Source of the DNA: Leptobrachium leishanense
Lineage: Eukaryota; Chordata; Amphibia; Anura; Megophryidae
Assembly (NCBI GenBank): GCA_009667805.1
Contig: CM019071.1
Span: 48,557,593 to 48,621,592 of the forward strand
Direction of reading: 5' to 3'
Length of the DNA: 64,000 bases
This document shows, in pieces, positions 10,901 through 22,650 of this stretch; position 1 is the first letter of the stretch; each line of letters opens with the position of its first letter. A program made the position numbers and the translations under genes. A model generated the notes under the pieces. That model was not told the DNA's origin, searched no databases, and saw only the letters and a program-made list of their open reading frames with translations.

Positions 10901-13796
10901 GCATGCCTTCTAATAATTTAAAGGGATACTCCCAGCATGCCTTCTTTTAATTTAAAGGGACACTCCCAGCATGCCTTCTAATAATTTAAAGGGACACTCC
11001 CAGCACGCCTTCTAATGATTTAAAGGAACACTCCCAGCATGCCTTCTAATAATTTAAAGGAACACTCCCAGCATGCCTTCTAATAATTTAAAGGGACACT
11101 CCCAGCATGACTTCTAATAATTTAAAGGGACACTCCCAGCATGCCTTCTAATAATTTAAAGGGACACTCCCAGCATGCCTTCTAATAATTTAAAGGGACA
11201 CTCCCAGCAAGCCTTCTAATAATTTAAAGGGACAATCCCAGGATGCCTTCTTTTAAATTAAAGGGACACTCCCGGCATGCCTTCTAATAATTTAAAGGGA
11301 CACTCCCAGGATGCCTTCTTTTAAATTAAAGGGACACTCCCGGCATGCCTGCTAATAATTTAAAGGGACACTCCCAGCATGACTTCTAATAATTTAAAGG
11401 GACAATCCCAGGATGCCTTCTTTTAAATTAAAGGGACACTCCCGGCATGCCTTCTAATAATTTAAAGGGACACTCCCAGGATGCCTTCTTTTAAATTAAA
11501 GGGACACTCCCTGCATGCCTTCTTTTAATATAAAGGGATACTCCCGGCAGGCCTTCTAATAATTTAAAGGGACACTCCCAGCAAGCCTTGTAGTAATTTA
11601 AAGGGACACTCCCAGCATGCCTTCTAATAATTTAAAGGGACACTCCCAGCATGACTTCTGATAATTTAAAGGGACACTCCCAGCATGACTTCTGATAATT
11701 TAAAGGGACACTCCCAGCAAGCCTTCCTTTAATTTAAAGGGACACTCCCAGCATGCCTTCTAATAATTTAAAGGGACACTCCCAGCATGCATTCTAATAA
11801 TTTAAAGGGACACTCCCAGGATGCCTTCCTTTAATTTAAAGGGACACTCCCAGCATGCCTTCTAATAATTTAAAGGGACACTCCCAGCATGCATTCTAAT
11901 AATTTAAAGGGACACTCCCAGCATGCCTGCTAATTCTAATAATTTAAAGGGACACTCCCAGCATGCCTTCTAATAATTTAAAGGGACACTCCCAGCATGC
12001 CTTCTTTTAAAGGGACACTCCCCGCATGCCTTCTTTTAATTTTAAAGGGACACTCCCAGCACGCCTTCTTTTAATTTAAAGGCACAATCCCTGCATGCCT
12101 TCTTTTAAATTAAGGGGACACTCCCAGCATGCCTTCTAATAATTTAAAGGGACACTCCCAGCATGCCTGCTAATAATTTAAAGGGACACTCCCCGCATGC
12201 CTTCTTTTAATTTACAGGGACACTCCCAGCATGCCTTCTAATAATTTAAAGGGACACTCCCAGGATGCCTTCTAATAATCTAAAGGGACACTCCCAGCAT
12301 GCCTTCTAATAATTTAAAGGGATACTCCCGGCATGCCTTCTAATAATTTAAAGGGACACTCCCAGCATGCCTGCTAATAATTTAAAGGGACACTCCCAGC
12401 ATGCCTTCTTTTAATATAAAAGGACACTCCCAGCATGCCTGCTAATAATTTAAAGGGACACTCCCAGCATGCCTTCTTTTAATATAAAGGGATACTCCCG
12501 GCATGCCTTCTAATAATTTAAAGGGACACTCCCAGCATGCCTTCTAATAATTTAAAGGGACACTCCAGCATGCCTTCTAGTAGTTTAAAGGGACACTCCC
12601 AGCATGCCTTCTAATAATTTAAGGGGACACTCCCAGCATGCCGTCTTTTAAAGGGATACTCCCAGCATGCCTTCTTTTAATTTAAAGGGACACTCCCAGC
12701 ATGCCTTCTAATAATTTAAAGGGACACTCCCAGCACGCCTTCTAATGATTTAAAGGGACACTCCCAGCAAGCCTTCTAATAATTTAAAGGAACACTCCCA
12801 GCATGCCTTCTAATAATTTAAAGGAACACTCCCAGCATGCCTTCTAATAATTTAAAGGGACACTCCCAGCATGACTTCTAATAATTTAAAGGGACACTCC
12901 CAGCATGCCTTCTAATAATTTAAAGGGACACTCCCAGCATGCCTTCTTTTAATTTAAAGGGACACTCCCAGCATGCCTTCTAATAATTTAAAGGGACACT
13001 CCCAGCATGCCTTCTAATAATTTAAAGGGACACTCCCAGCATGCCTTCTAATGATTTAAAGGAACACTCCCAGCATGCCTTCTAATAATTTAAAGGAACA
13101 CTCCCAGCATGCCTTCTAATAATTTAAAGGGACACTCCCAGCATGACTTCTAATAATTTAAAGGGACACTCCCAGCATGACTTCTAATAATTTAAAGGGA
13201 TACTCCCAGCATGCCTTCTTTTAATTTAAAGGGACACTCCCAGCATGCCTTCTAATAATTTAAAGGGACACTCCCAGCACGCCTTCTAATGATTTAAAGG
13301 AACACTCCCAGCATGCCTTCTAATAATTTAAAGGAACACTCCCAGCATGCCTTCTAATAATTTAAAGGAACACTCCCAGCATGCCTTCTAATGATTTAAA
13401 GGGACACTCCCAGCAAGCCTTCTAATAATTTAAAGGGACAATCCCAGGATGCCTTCTTTTAAATTAAAGGGACACTCCCGGCATGCCTGCTAATAATTTA
13501 AAGGGACACTCCCAGGATGCCTTCTTTTAAATTAAAGGGACACTCCTGGCATGCCTGCTAATAATTTAAAGGGACACTCCCAGGATGCCTTCTTTTAAAT
13601 TAAAGGGACACTCCCTGCATGCCTTCTTTTAATATAAAGGGATACTACCGGCAGGCCTTCTAATAATTTAAAGGGACACTCCCAGCAAGGCTTGTAGTAA
13701 TTTAAAGGGACACTCCCAGCATGCCTTCTAATAATTTAAAGGGACACTCCCAGCATGCCTTCTAATAATTTAAAGGGACACTCCCGGCACGGGCTA
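4998..13796. repeat. 8.8-kb satellite array, 34-bp unit, about 259 copies
   Basis: The 34-bp unit contains TAATAATTTAAAGGGACACT followed by CCCAGCATGCCTTC. Variants include GACTTC or GCCGTC for GCCTTC, GATACTCCC for GACACTCCC, GGAACACTCC, TTCTTTTAATTT for TTCTAATAATTT, and GGATGCC for GCATGCC. The composition changes along the array: a GACTTC/GCCGTC dimer dominates about 5.4-6.1 kb, and TTCTTTTAA types appear after 8.46 kb. A variant block recurs at about 8.40, 9.83 and 11.93 kb. No open frames occur because each unit carries TAA. The left flank is GCAACAAG and the right flank begins GGCTAATTGACAG. Confidence 0.98.
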
Positions 13797-16787
13797 ATTG
13801 ACAGTGAACTATGGAGAATTTCGCCGAAATTCAGTGCAATTTGGCAGCACTGAAACTGTCCCATAGAGAACTGTTTGATTAATCGATTCACAAAACTCTG
13901 AATTGCACCAAAATGACCCGATTTCAGTGATTTCAATTTGTCAGGCAACTCTAATACGTGAAAGGAAGAAGTAATATTCTTTTTTAAAAGACATTAAGAC
14001 TTTTTTTTTTTTTTTCCCTAAAAAAAAGCCCTTACAGATGTTAAATGAATGAAAATGCAAGTATTTCCTATTGGCTATTCCCCCCCCCCCATTTCGGTGG
14101 AATATACCGAGGCCAATTTGGTGACAAATGGCACCAACACAGTGAAAGGAACGCTCTGCTGAAAAGTGGAGCTCCCCTTTTTTGCCATTAATTCGTTTTT
14201 TCAATTTTGGCCGATTTTACTCCCCATTTCTCCATCGCTGCATGCGTCTCCTCCTCTTTGACTCAGTGATTCCCGAACCCAGGAGTCCCTGAGGCTTTTC
14301 TTGCCAGTCCCTGAGGCTACTTGCATTGCGTAGGAAATGACAATTGTGCAACGCAATGGGACTTGCCAATTTTACATACGAAAGTCATGTAGCGCAAACG
14401 CGGCTCTAATCCAGTATATTTTCTCACCCACAGATTTTTTTTTTGTGTTTCCAGATGGATGCCTGTCAATACATGGAGACGCTCAGGATCTGTAGGCTCT
14501 TCAGCAAAGCCTTTTATTCCTGTCTTTGTGACTCGTGAGTGGCTGCAATACATTACCAGCAATTCTCCTGTATTGCACCATTGGGTCAACTCTTTCTACC
14601 CTCCCCTTGTGTGTCACCCCACTCTTTAGATTGTAAGATCTTGAGCAGGGTCCTATTTTCATGTCCTTCTCAATGTGTGACACCTGCTCATTTTTTGTTT
14701 TGTGCCACCCTTTGTACAGCACAAATGGAACGAGTTGGCTTTCTATAAATCATTCCTGCGCTTTCTTTTTTAAACCCCAAACCTGGATCACGTCTGTTCA
14801 AACAGATTAAGAACAGAAAAGGTGTTAAATCTTCTGAATAGAAATCCCCCATGATAAGAATTAACTAAAGCTGTAACACAGTCGACAAATCAGCCTTTCT
14901 GATGCTATTTTAGATTATCTATACATGAAAAAAGGATATAACCGCTTGCCCGATGACATTTGTATCACATCTTTTAGATCAAAATTTGTGCTACATAGTT
15001 ACAAGAATAAACCGGCTAAAATAGACTGTAATTTTGGCCCCTGTCAAAGTCAAAATCCTTATTTTTTTTTAGTCCAGGTCGTTACGTTTGTATTTTATAT
15101 GTGAATGTCCTACTTTCATAAACTTCCTCCAACTCCTGATATGGAAGAGCTTCACCTCGTTTCCACACTCAGAGACGTATCTATGAAAACTAATCTTTTA
15201 TTCCAAATTTAAGGAAGCCGTAGTGCCGGGGGCGATCAAATTGAGCCATAACAGAAGGCAATAACCAGTCCCTGACCCCTCAATAACCAGTGTGGAAAGA
15301 GGAACAATGTATTGCCTCAATACCGTACTGGAGGTACTGGTCCAGCAATAGCAAACCCATGTAGCATACGTCTGGGGGGGGGGGTCACATACTGTAGCTC
15401 ACAGACCTGACCCAGTTTGTGAGGAGCAGGGCCTATATAGGGCCCAAATCCCCCTTTATGGGGGCGTGGCCAGCTACCGAGGGGAGCAGACGTGCTTCAA
15501 TGGAGCTCCACACGTCTGCCTGCCCTAGGGACCACTAGCTGACATACCACAAGGACTTTCTTTTTTCTAAGGCACCTGGGTGGCTGGCCATCGGAATAGT
15601 GCTGTCCGGAGGCCGCTTTATCCCCCTTCCGGACCAGAAACAACCCACTTTGCACCTGCTATCGCTGCCGGCAGCCATCTTGAGGCCTAGGCTTTGACAC
15701 CTGCGTGGCCTGACCCTCCTTCGGCCCCCCTATCAGGGTATCCGGTTGCTGCGAGCCGTGGTGATGGAGGGCCCCCGGCTGTTGCTGCTGGACCCGCAGC
15801 AGAGTTAGCAGGGGTGGGTGTGGATTGGCAGCGGCTGGCCCACCCGCCCCCAATCAGAGATCTGGGAGCGGTTTTGGAGGGCCTAGAGGCCTGCCTCGAG
15901 TTGATGGCCGGAGATGAGAGGCCGCTCACGCGTGGAGAGTGGCCCAATTTGATGGCAGTTCTGGGGGCAGATCGATGGGCGGAGGTTTCAGCTGCGGCGT
16001 CGCCAACGGTGTGGAAGATGCTTCCGTGGTTGAGGCGGAGACCCCGGAACAGGACGACGAGGTGATGCTGCATGATGAGACCGGCGATCATGGGCAGTTT
16101 ACGATTGCTCCCATCATGTCCTCTGAGCTGGAACTGCAGTGGTCCTACAGGGGTCTATCGGCAGGCTGAAGAGCCGAATACCTGGGTTTGCTACCTGGAG
16201 TGGGTTGGAGACTGGTAGGGCTGCTGATTTCACGCTTTGGAGGGACACGGGCTGAAAAAGACTCTCATACTTTGTTTTTCCCGAATCCACTCAACCTGGC
16301 TTGATGACCAACGTCTCATTGACCTGTTGTCAAACCACCCCCCCCCCTTCATGTTGAGACTTTGTTTCGGAGGCTTTTTATTTTGACCTTTTTTTTTTTA
16401 TTTTGGGTCGACTCTGGGTACGCTGCCATGGCCTGATACCCAGCAGGCCCCCTGAGGGCCCTGGCCTGGTGCCACTCTCCTCCTATGGTCCATTGGACCT
16501 CTAGGGATGCGCCAAGGACGGCACCCCCCCCTTTTTTTCTTAAGCTGTGCTACACTAGATGACGCTGGCTTCCCTTTACCCCCGTTTTCTGTTATGCGGA
16601 CTCCTTCAGAGGTTTTCGCAGTATACCGGCTCGCCAGCTCTAGAATACTTGCCCAAAGTCAAAACCCCAGTAAACGTTGGCCTCAGGGTTCATCTCTATC
16701 TGGTGCAAAATGTGCTTAAACACTAGCAGGTGGCTGGACAGATATGGAAGATGTGGACTGATGCACTGTGCGATTTGAAAATCGTGT
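13797..16787. other. Intergenic stretch without recognised gene
   Basis: This 3-kb region separates the satellite from the DIRS element. About 14620-14760 is a diverged copy of the dispersed repeat with TTAGATTGTAAG and GAGCAGGGTCCT. About 15450-16250 is GC-rich and has short open frames (123 and 134 codons on opposite strands, proline/alanine/glycine-rich) with no recognisable domain. It could be the 5' part of a degraded retroposon. I found no splice-consistent conserved exon here. Confidence 0.5.
14618..14760 (+). repeat. Dispersed anuran-type repeat, partial copy
   Basis: Contains TTTAGATTGTAAGATCTTGA and GCAGGGTCCT, then TACAGCAC and TTGGCTTTCTATAAATCATT. This matches the layout of the repeat that seeds the 37-bp array at 44.76-47.63 kb and its non-amplified 3' part at 47.64-47.71 kb. 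Confidence 0.55.
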
Positions 16788-16997
16788 GATTTCAATACAG
16801 GAACTCGGAGGCTCCTATTTGCACCAACTTCTTTTATTGCACCCACAGCAGCAAAAGATGAATGCAATGAACACAAGAAAAAATAAACATAGGGGCATCC
16901 CCCCCCAGCGGGGAGGTCCCAACCCCAGTCCTTGGTACCACCCCCAAGTTTATATATATCCTGAGCAGGAGCAGCTTAAGCCTCTTCTTTTGCTGCT
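16788..16997 (+). repeat. DIRS copy 1 left inverted terminal repeat
   Basis: Starts ATTTCAATACAGGAACTCGG. The first 35 bases are complementary to the first part of the ICR (23431-23465) and the remainder is the reverse complement of 23905-24080. It is cut from the rest of the element by the 8-bp target duplication CCCATCAG of the hAT-like insertion. Confidence 0.88.
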
Positions 16998-17314
16998 CCC
17001 ATCAGCAGGGCCAGCGCTAATGTAAGGCGGCACAGGCGGCCGCCTTACTGTCCTGGCCTGCTGCCAGTTTGAGGGGCGGAAAAATCAGATTTGCGGCGGC
17101 GCTGCAGTGTGTGTGCCTGTCTCAGTCCCATCCCACGTTCTTAACACGAGCAGGCACACTGTGTAATTTGGCGCCGCCCCCCACACGTGATCCACATAGC
17201 CCAGGAAAACAACTGCAGGAGGAGCCACCAGCCCGCGTGCTTTCACTCTGCTGCGATGGAGGAGCGAGGCAGAGAGGAGATTTATTACCAGGTGTGAATT
17301 AACTAATGGGAGGG

Positions 17315-17620
17315 GGGTGTAGATTAATATACTGGGGGGGCTTTAAATTGCTGCACTGGGTCTGGGGCTGTAAATTGCTATACTGGGGGGGGGGCTGTAA
17401 ATTGCTATACTGGGTCTGGGGGCTGTAAATTGATATACTGGGTCTGGGGGCTGTAAATGGATATACTGGGTCTGGGGGCTGTAAATAGATATACTGGGGG
17501 GCTGTAAATTGATATACTGGGGTCTGGGGCTGTAAACTGATTTACTGGGGGTGTAAATTGCTATGCTGGTGGGTGTAAAATCATGTACTGGGGGTGTAAA
17601 ATGATATGCAGGGGGTTTGA
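17315..17620. repeat. Degenerate short tandem repeat inside element A
   Basis: About ten to twelve imperfect units containing CTGTAAATTGCTATACTGGG with variable G runs. Unit length drifts between about 22 and 30 bp. Confidence 0.8.
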
Positions 17621-17647
17621 ATAAACTGATATTGGTACATTACCTTT

Positions 17648-17820
17648 TTTTATTGCTGTGGAGCTCTGTTATACACTCATTCACACTGCACATTACTGTG
17701 AGTTTTATTGCTGTGGAACTCTGTGATACGCTCATACACACCGCACATTACTGTGAGTTTTATTACTGTGGAGCTCTGTGATACGCTTTTACACACTGCA
17801 CATTACTGGAAGGTTTATTG
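17648..17820. repeat. About 58-bp tandem repeat, 3 copies, inside element A
   Basis: Three diverged head-to-tail copies carry TTTATTGCTGTGGAGCTCTG, then GATACGCTC, then CACATTACTGTGAG. Confidence 0.75.
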
Positions 17821-18108
17821 AAGTGAGCTCTGTAATTTGCAGTGTGTATAAGTACATCAATAAGGTAGACGTATCTTATAAACCTGAATTGCTCCTGGTG
17901 AGGGTATAAATAAAACCCACCAGTTTCTCTCATGGCTGAGAAGCCGCATGAGGACATGTGGTTGCTTAGAAAGCAGCTTTTGGTTTCATTAGGAAGGACT
18001 AGCCTGACCCAGAGGTGTCGTGATGCGGCAGAAGAGCTTACACTTTAATGACCATTCAAATAAACCAAAACCTCTGTGTTTTGTTTAACATGGAGCTACA
18101 GGGGTGAG

Positions 18109-18502
18109 CAGGGCTGGACTGGGACAGAAAATCAGCCCTGGATGTCATCCAGACCGGCCCAATTTAATTATGCAAATACGCACAAAAATAGTATATAATC
18201 CAACTGGATCGCTCAACCAATCGCTCTACAGATACTGGAGTTGCTGCAGAGCGATTGGGTAAAGCACCGCAGTGGCACTGAGGTCAAGTGTGCACCATGC
18301 CTTAAGGTGAGGCGGATGCGCAGAGGGTCTCACCGGCACGGTGGCCGCAATATGAGACTGCGTCTGTTTTGCAGTGTGGAAGTTCTCACCTCACCCATTA
18401 AGGGCAGCGCGAGCCACGCGGTGAACCAGCATTCACACTGGCCCACAGAGCCATCGGCCCACCGGGAATCTCCCTGTAGTCCCTATGGCCAGTACATGCC
18501 TG
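18109..18502. mobile_element. Second hAT-like MITE (B) nested in element A
   Basis: A perfect 8-bp target duplication GGGGTGAG lies at 18101-18108 and 18503-18510. The left terminus CAGGGCTGGACTGGG and the right terminus CCAGTACATGCCTG are imperfect inverted repeats. The element is 394 bp and noncoding. It is the innermost of three nested insertions. Confidence 0.82.
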
Positions 18503-18655
18503 GGGGTGAGCGCAAATGACAACTTATTTTCTTGGTATGCTTTAGAGATTATTATGCATCTCAATGCTGATTGACATGGCATGGTAGGGATGGGGGGGGG
18601 GGCACCAAAACGCACCTGAGTAGACAAAAATGCTTGCACCGGCCCTGCCCATCAG

Positions 18656-19107
18656 CTAAGTATCTTTTTTACTGCTCTTAAAAGAATTCTGCTGTTTACC
18701 TTATTTACTGTTTTAAAAGTATTTTACAGTTTACCTGGTTATCTTTGAAACAGTTATATTGATTTAATCGCACTCGAGGCCCCGACTATCCCCGGCTAAC
18801 ACCGCGGGGGTCGGGAGCCCTCGTGACCGGGACGCTGCCGGCTGTCTCATATGGCTTGGCAGAGTGCCCGGAATTTACTGCTAGTAAGTTATTAACTTTC
18901 TCTTTGAACTGTTTGCCGCGGTGACCCTGCGAGCCGAAACAACGCTTGAGCTCCCATCTCAGCGCGTGGCTCCTCGGGTCCTTCTCAGTCTGTGGTGAGC
19001 GCCGAGATCTCCCGGGATCTCGGCGCCGCCATCTTGGATTTCAATTTCACGCGCTTCACTCCACGAACTGCCTCGTGGGATACACACACGCTCCAGACTT
19101 TGCTGCA
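18656..19107 (+). other. DIRS copy 1 5' untranslated region
   Basis: Sequence between the hAT-like insertion and the first plausible gag ATG. It includes GC-rich parts (GACTATCCCCGGCTAACACC) and no separate gene. An in-frame upstream extension reaches 18946, but its composition is unlike gag, so the ATG at about 19108 is preferred. Confidence 0.5.
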
Positions 19108-20640
19108 ATGTGCCCCGCTCAGCTCCCTCGCCGGGAAAGCCCTTCCTCAGCAGCAGACTCAGACTCTGCTTCCAGTGTGCGGCAAGTACATGATCCCTCA
19201 GACAGGGATTCCCCCACTCCTCCATCCAAACGCATCTCCAAAACGGCTGTACGTTTTGCCACCCTGGAAGCTAATCTCCAAGCCTCCATAGCATCCACTT
19301 TGTCCTCTGCTGTGTCCACCTTAACTGATGCCTTTAAATCATCAATGCATGATGCTGTTAGTTCTGTCACTAACTTACATAGACAACCTGGGCTCCCTAC
19401 CCAACCTATTGATGTGACACCTGCTTCGGCAGTACCCATGATTTCAGGCCCTTCTGGGTCAAAGAGTAGTGCTAAAACCAAGCACATTGATAAAGCTCCT
19501 CGAGGGGCTGGCAACCCCGTAAACTTGCCTAAGAAGACAAGCGAGGTCTCCTCGCGTAAAAGAGCCCCTGACCGCGGGGCAACAGTAGCGGTTCTTGAGA
19601 AACGGTCCAAATCTGCGGATTCAGACCAACTCCCAGAATATACGGACTCAGAAGGCATAGTGTCCGGGGAGGATGAGGGGTTAGAAATCCACGCCCCGAA
19701 TGATCCAGACCTGACGGTCGATGGGGAGCAAAACCCGCCACCACCACCTCTGTTGTCTCAAAAAAATGTGGTGTGTGTGACCCGCGTGGCCAGCCTATGT
19801 TCCACGCTTCTGAGGTCTTACACCCGAGATCCTCAGCCTGGACACCCCTTCCACATGTGGAAATGTGGGTTGACGCTAACATGCGGTCCCCTATGGATCA
19901 GGCTACGAGAGCCAATTTCAAGGCCGAATGCCCCCGCCCCACCACTGCGGGGAAAACATGCCTCACGCCCAAAGTAGATGAGGACATGGCTGACTTCCTC
20001 GCCGTTAAAGGCTGGTCGGCCAAACGTGGCATTGAACATGCTCTGCGTCTTTGTGAGGACAAGGTCCTGGATGTGGCGGCTCCATTAATTTTCCTCCTGG
20101 ACTCGGTGGAGGACGCCCGTCTAAACGATACCCCCTTAGACCCTATAGATGTCTCCGGCTGGCTACAGAGGTCCCTATGCCTCTTGGGGGGCGCTAATGC
20201 CGCAATCGCTGCCGACAGGCGCAAGTCGATGCTAATGCGCATGGACACACATCTTACCTCCCAGGCTGTAAAAGATTTGGGTGCCAAGGCACAGGGCCTC
20301 CTTTTTGGGGAAAAATCCATTAAAAACCTGGGATCGTACTCTGACACTTTCACCCAGTTGGACAAAGTGGAGGCAAATATGAAAAAAGTTTTTTCCCCTA
20401 ATCGAGTTTTTGGAAGAGCTGGCAGAGGAAGGGGCCGCTTTGCTGGCAGGAGAGGTGCTTCGGGCACCGACAGAGGCTCCTTTAATTCAGCCACTTACAA
20501 TCAGCCTGCGGGCTTTGCTGGAGTTTCCTCCCGCTCCCGTCCCTGGCGTGGACGTGGCTTCCGAGGTGGCCGTGGTTTCCAGTATCCCCGTCGTGGAGCA
20601 GGTGAGACTACCTCAGATTATTCCTCATTTAAATGTGGTT
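19108..20640 (+). pseudogene. DIRS copy 1 gag-like ORF, frame broken by a GT-repeat indel
   Basis: The likely start MCPAQLPRRESPSS is followed by a Ser/Thr-rich segment, a basic region (KKTSEVSSRKRAPDRG) and an acidic stretch (YTDSEGIVSGEDEGLE). The frame then shifts at a (GT)n run near 19768-19778, where two extra bases fit best. The conserved half continues in the next frame: VLHPRSSAWTPLPHVEMWVD, AECPRPTTAGKTCLTP, RLCEDKVLDVAAP and ERRKS-like motifs, ending in an Arg/Gly-rich tail (AGRGRGRFAGRR) typical of nucleic-acid-binding Gag ends. It is homologous to 50652-51317. The 2-bp change may be a mutation or a sequencing slip. Confidence 0.82.
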
Positions 20641-22650
20641 ATTGGGGGTCGCATTGCACGCTTCACACACACATGGGAAAGGCTCACATCAGATCCTTGG
20701 GTCCTGGGCACTGTACAGGGTTTTCCCATCACGTTCACCGACCTGCCCCCGGTTCAGTCAAACCCTCCTCGACCGTTAAAATTCTCAATCGCCCACGAGG
20801 CGTTGGTAGACGCGGAGGTACGAGCTCTGCGGAGCAAAGGAGCCATAGAGGAGGTGACTCCGGAGGGGCCCCGCTTTGTAAGCAATCTGTTCTTGGTGCC
20901 CAAGAAAGGGGGCGACATGAGGCCGGTGATAAATCTGAGAGACCTCAATGTGGGAGTGGAATACAACCACTTCAAGATGGAGGGCATACACACCCTCAGG
21001 GAAACTCTAGTTTACAGAGATTGGATGGTAAAACTGGATTTAAAGGACGCATACCTGTCCGTGCCTATGGCGCCCGCGTCCCGCAATTACCTTTGTTTCA
21101 TATGGCGAAATCACGTATGGCGGTTCACCTGCCTCCCATTCGGCCTCGCCTCAGCTCCGTGGTGCTTCACAAAACTCATGAAGCCGGTCATTGCCTCCCT
21201 GCGCGCCCAGGGAGTCCATCTAGTCATCTACCTGGACGATATCCTGTTAATGGCAAATTCCATCGAATTACTGAGACTCCATCTAAAGTGGACAATTTCC
21301 CTACTGCAAGACCTGGGATTTCTGATAAATCAGGAGAAATCCTTATTGGTGCCAACCCGGAGCATAGAGTTCCTGGGATTTCTTGTCGACTCCGTCGCCA
21401 TGACCCTCAGTGTTCCACCGTCCAAGGTCCGCTCCCTTTGGAAGGAGGTACGCTCTCTATTAAGGAACCCTGCTCCGTCACTGCGATCCCTGGCTCGAGT
21501 CATCGGAGTCCTCGCGGCAACTCGCTTGGCAATTCTTCCTGCTCCCCTACACTATCGGGCCCTCCAGACCTGGAAGGCCCGTTTTCTCCGTTTGAATCCA
21601 GACTACTCGCAGAAGGTGAGGCTATCAGACGAGGCGAGGGAAGACCTCCGCTGGTGGCTCTCCGACTGGACCAGATGGAACTCTCGTCCAGTGATGGACC
21701 CGATCATGACTATAGAGTCGGATGCCAGCCGCAGGGGCTGGGGCGCCCGATGCGGGCACCTGGAGACAGGAGGTCGGTGGTCCCCCTCAGAAGCAGAGGC
21801 CCATATCAACGTGCTGGAACTCTTAGCAGCGTTCTTCGCAATTCAATGCTTCGCCAGACCCGGAGCTCAATGCGTTCTGATACGCATGGACAACAAGGCG
21901 GCGGTCCGTTATGTCAATGCCCTGGGGGGCACTCGATCTCGAGACTTGACATCCACGGCCCGCGACCTATGGGAATTCTGCCTGCAGAAAGGACTCTTCA
22001 TAGTGGCCGAATTCATCCCAGGCCTGTGCAACACGGTGGCGGACTGGAATTCTCGCCATCTGACAGACAGCGGGGACTGGCGTCTACTACCATCAGTTTT
22101 CGACAACATCGCTACTCTCTGGGGTCCACTGCAAGTAGATCTCTTTGCGTCCAGACTGAATCATCAATTGCCGGATTTCTTCAGCTGGCGCCCGGACCCG
22201 AAGGCACTGGCCACAGATGCCCTGAAGCTTCGATGGCCGCAGGGTCGTCATTACGCCTTCCCTCCGTTTCGGATATTATGCAGAGTTTTATCCGCGCTGA
22301 GAGAGCAAGGGGCGGAGTTGGTACTCCTGACCCCGTTCTGGCAGTCCCAACCCTGGTATCCCGACCTGTTGGAACTGGCGATAGATGTCCCGAGGGTGCT
22401 GCCCTGTCCAACGAACCTGCTGTCAGACCCGGAGGGCCTACCACATCCCTTGGTAATGGGGGATCGGTTGACGTTGGTGGCGTGGTTGGTTTCAGGTTCG
22501 CCTGGCAAACCGCAGACGTTTCGGAGGGAACGGCTTCCCTACTACAACAGGCCTGGGCTCCAGGCACACGGAGCGCCTATAAGTCGGCATGGGACCATTG
22601 GCACCGCTGGTGTTTGGGACGGGGCCACGATTCCCTTTCTGCCCCTGTAA
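20410..22650 (+). CDS. DIRS copy 1 reverse transcriptase-RNase H polyprotein
   Basis: An uninterrupted frame of up to 746 codons starts inside gag in another frame. Around residues 155-330 it carries RT motifs: SNLFLVPKKGGDMRPVINLR, VKLDLKDAYLSVPM, LPFGLASAPWCFTKLM and the catalytic YLDDILLM. RNase H follows near residues 435-550 (ESDASRRGWGA, INVLELLAA, DNKAAVRYVNALGG, TVADWNSRH). The downstream region (QVDLFASRLNHQLPDFFSW, YAFPPFRIL) sits where a Dam-like methyltransferase domain has been described in DIRS elements; I am less sure of that. The first in-frame codon is TTG, so the true start is uncertain. All catalytic residues I can check are present. Confidence 0.92.
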   Translation: MEELAEEGAALLAGEVLRAPTEAPLIQPLTISLRALLEFPPAPVPGVDVASEVAVVSSIPVVEQVRLPQIIPHLNVVIGGRIARFTHTWERLTSDPWVLGTVQGFPITFTDLPPVQSNPPRPLKFSIAHEALVDAEVRALRSKGAIEEVTPEGPRFVSNLFLVPKKGGDMRPVINLRDLNVGVEYNHFKMEGIHTLRETLVYRDWMVKLDLKDAYLSVPMAPASRNYLCFIWRNHVWRFTCLPFGLASAPWCFTKLMKPVIASLRAQGVHLVIYLDDILLMANSIELLRLHLKWTISLLQDLGFLINQEKSLLVPTRSIEFLGFLVDSVAMTLSVPPSKVRSLWKEVRSLLRNPAPSLRSLARVIGVLAATRLAILPAPLHYRALQTWKARFLRLNPDYSQKVRLSDEAREDLRWWLSDWTRWNSRPVMDPIMTIESDASRRGWGARCGHLETGGRWSPSEAEAHINVLELLAAFFAIQCFARPGAQCVLIRMDNKAAVRYVNALGGTRSRDLTSTARDLWEFCLQKGLFIVAEFIPGLCNTVADWNSRHLTDSGDWRLLPSVFDNIATLWGPLQVDLFASRLNHQLPDFFSWRPDPKALATDALKLRWPQGRHYAFPPFRILCRVLSALREQGAELVLLTPFWQSQPWYPDLLELAIDVPRVLPCPTNLLSDPEGLPHPLVMGDRLTLVAWLVSGSPGKPQTFRRERLPYYNRPGLQAHGAPISRHGTIGTAGVWDGATIPFLPL

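Larger units (their letters stand above)
17006..18647. mobile_element. hAT-like nonautonomous element (A) nested in DIRS copy 1
   Basis: A perfect 8-bp direct repeat CCCATCAG flanks the element (16998-17005 and 18648-18655). The termini CAGGGCCAGCGC and its imperfect inverted counterpart GCACCGGCCCTG form short TIRs of hAT type. The 1.64-kb interior encodes no transposase. It contains two tandem-repeat patches and a second inserted element (18109-18502). Confidence 0.85.

Noticed and set aside
4998..13796. CRISPR-like array
   Set aside because: Regular 34-bp periodicity has no unique spacers; whole units repeat, and the context is eukaryotic.
15659..16169. Open frames of up to 134 codons in a GC-rich stretch
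   Set aside because: Both strands are open, low-complexity Pro/Ala/Gly composition, no domain or splice support.
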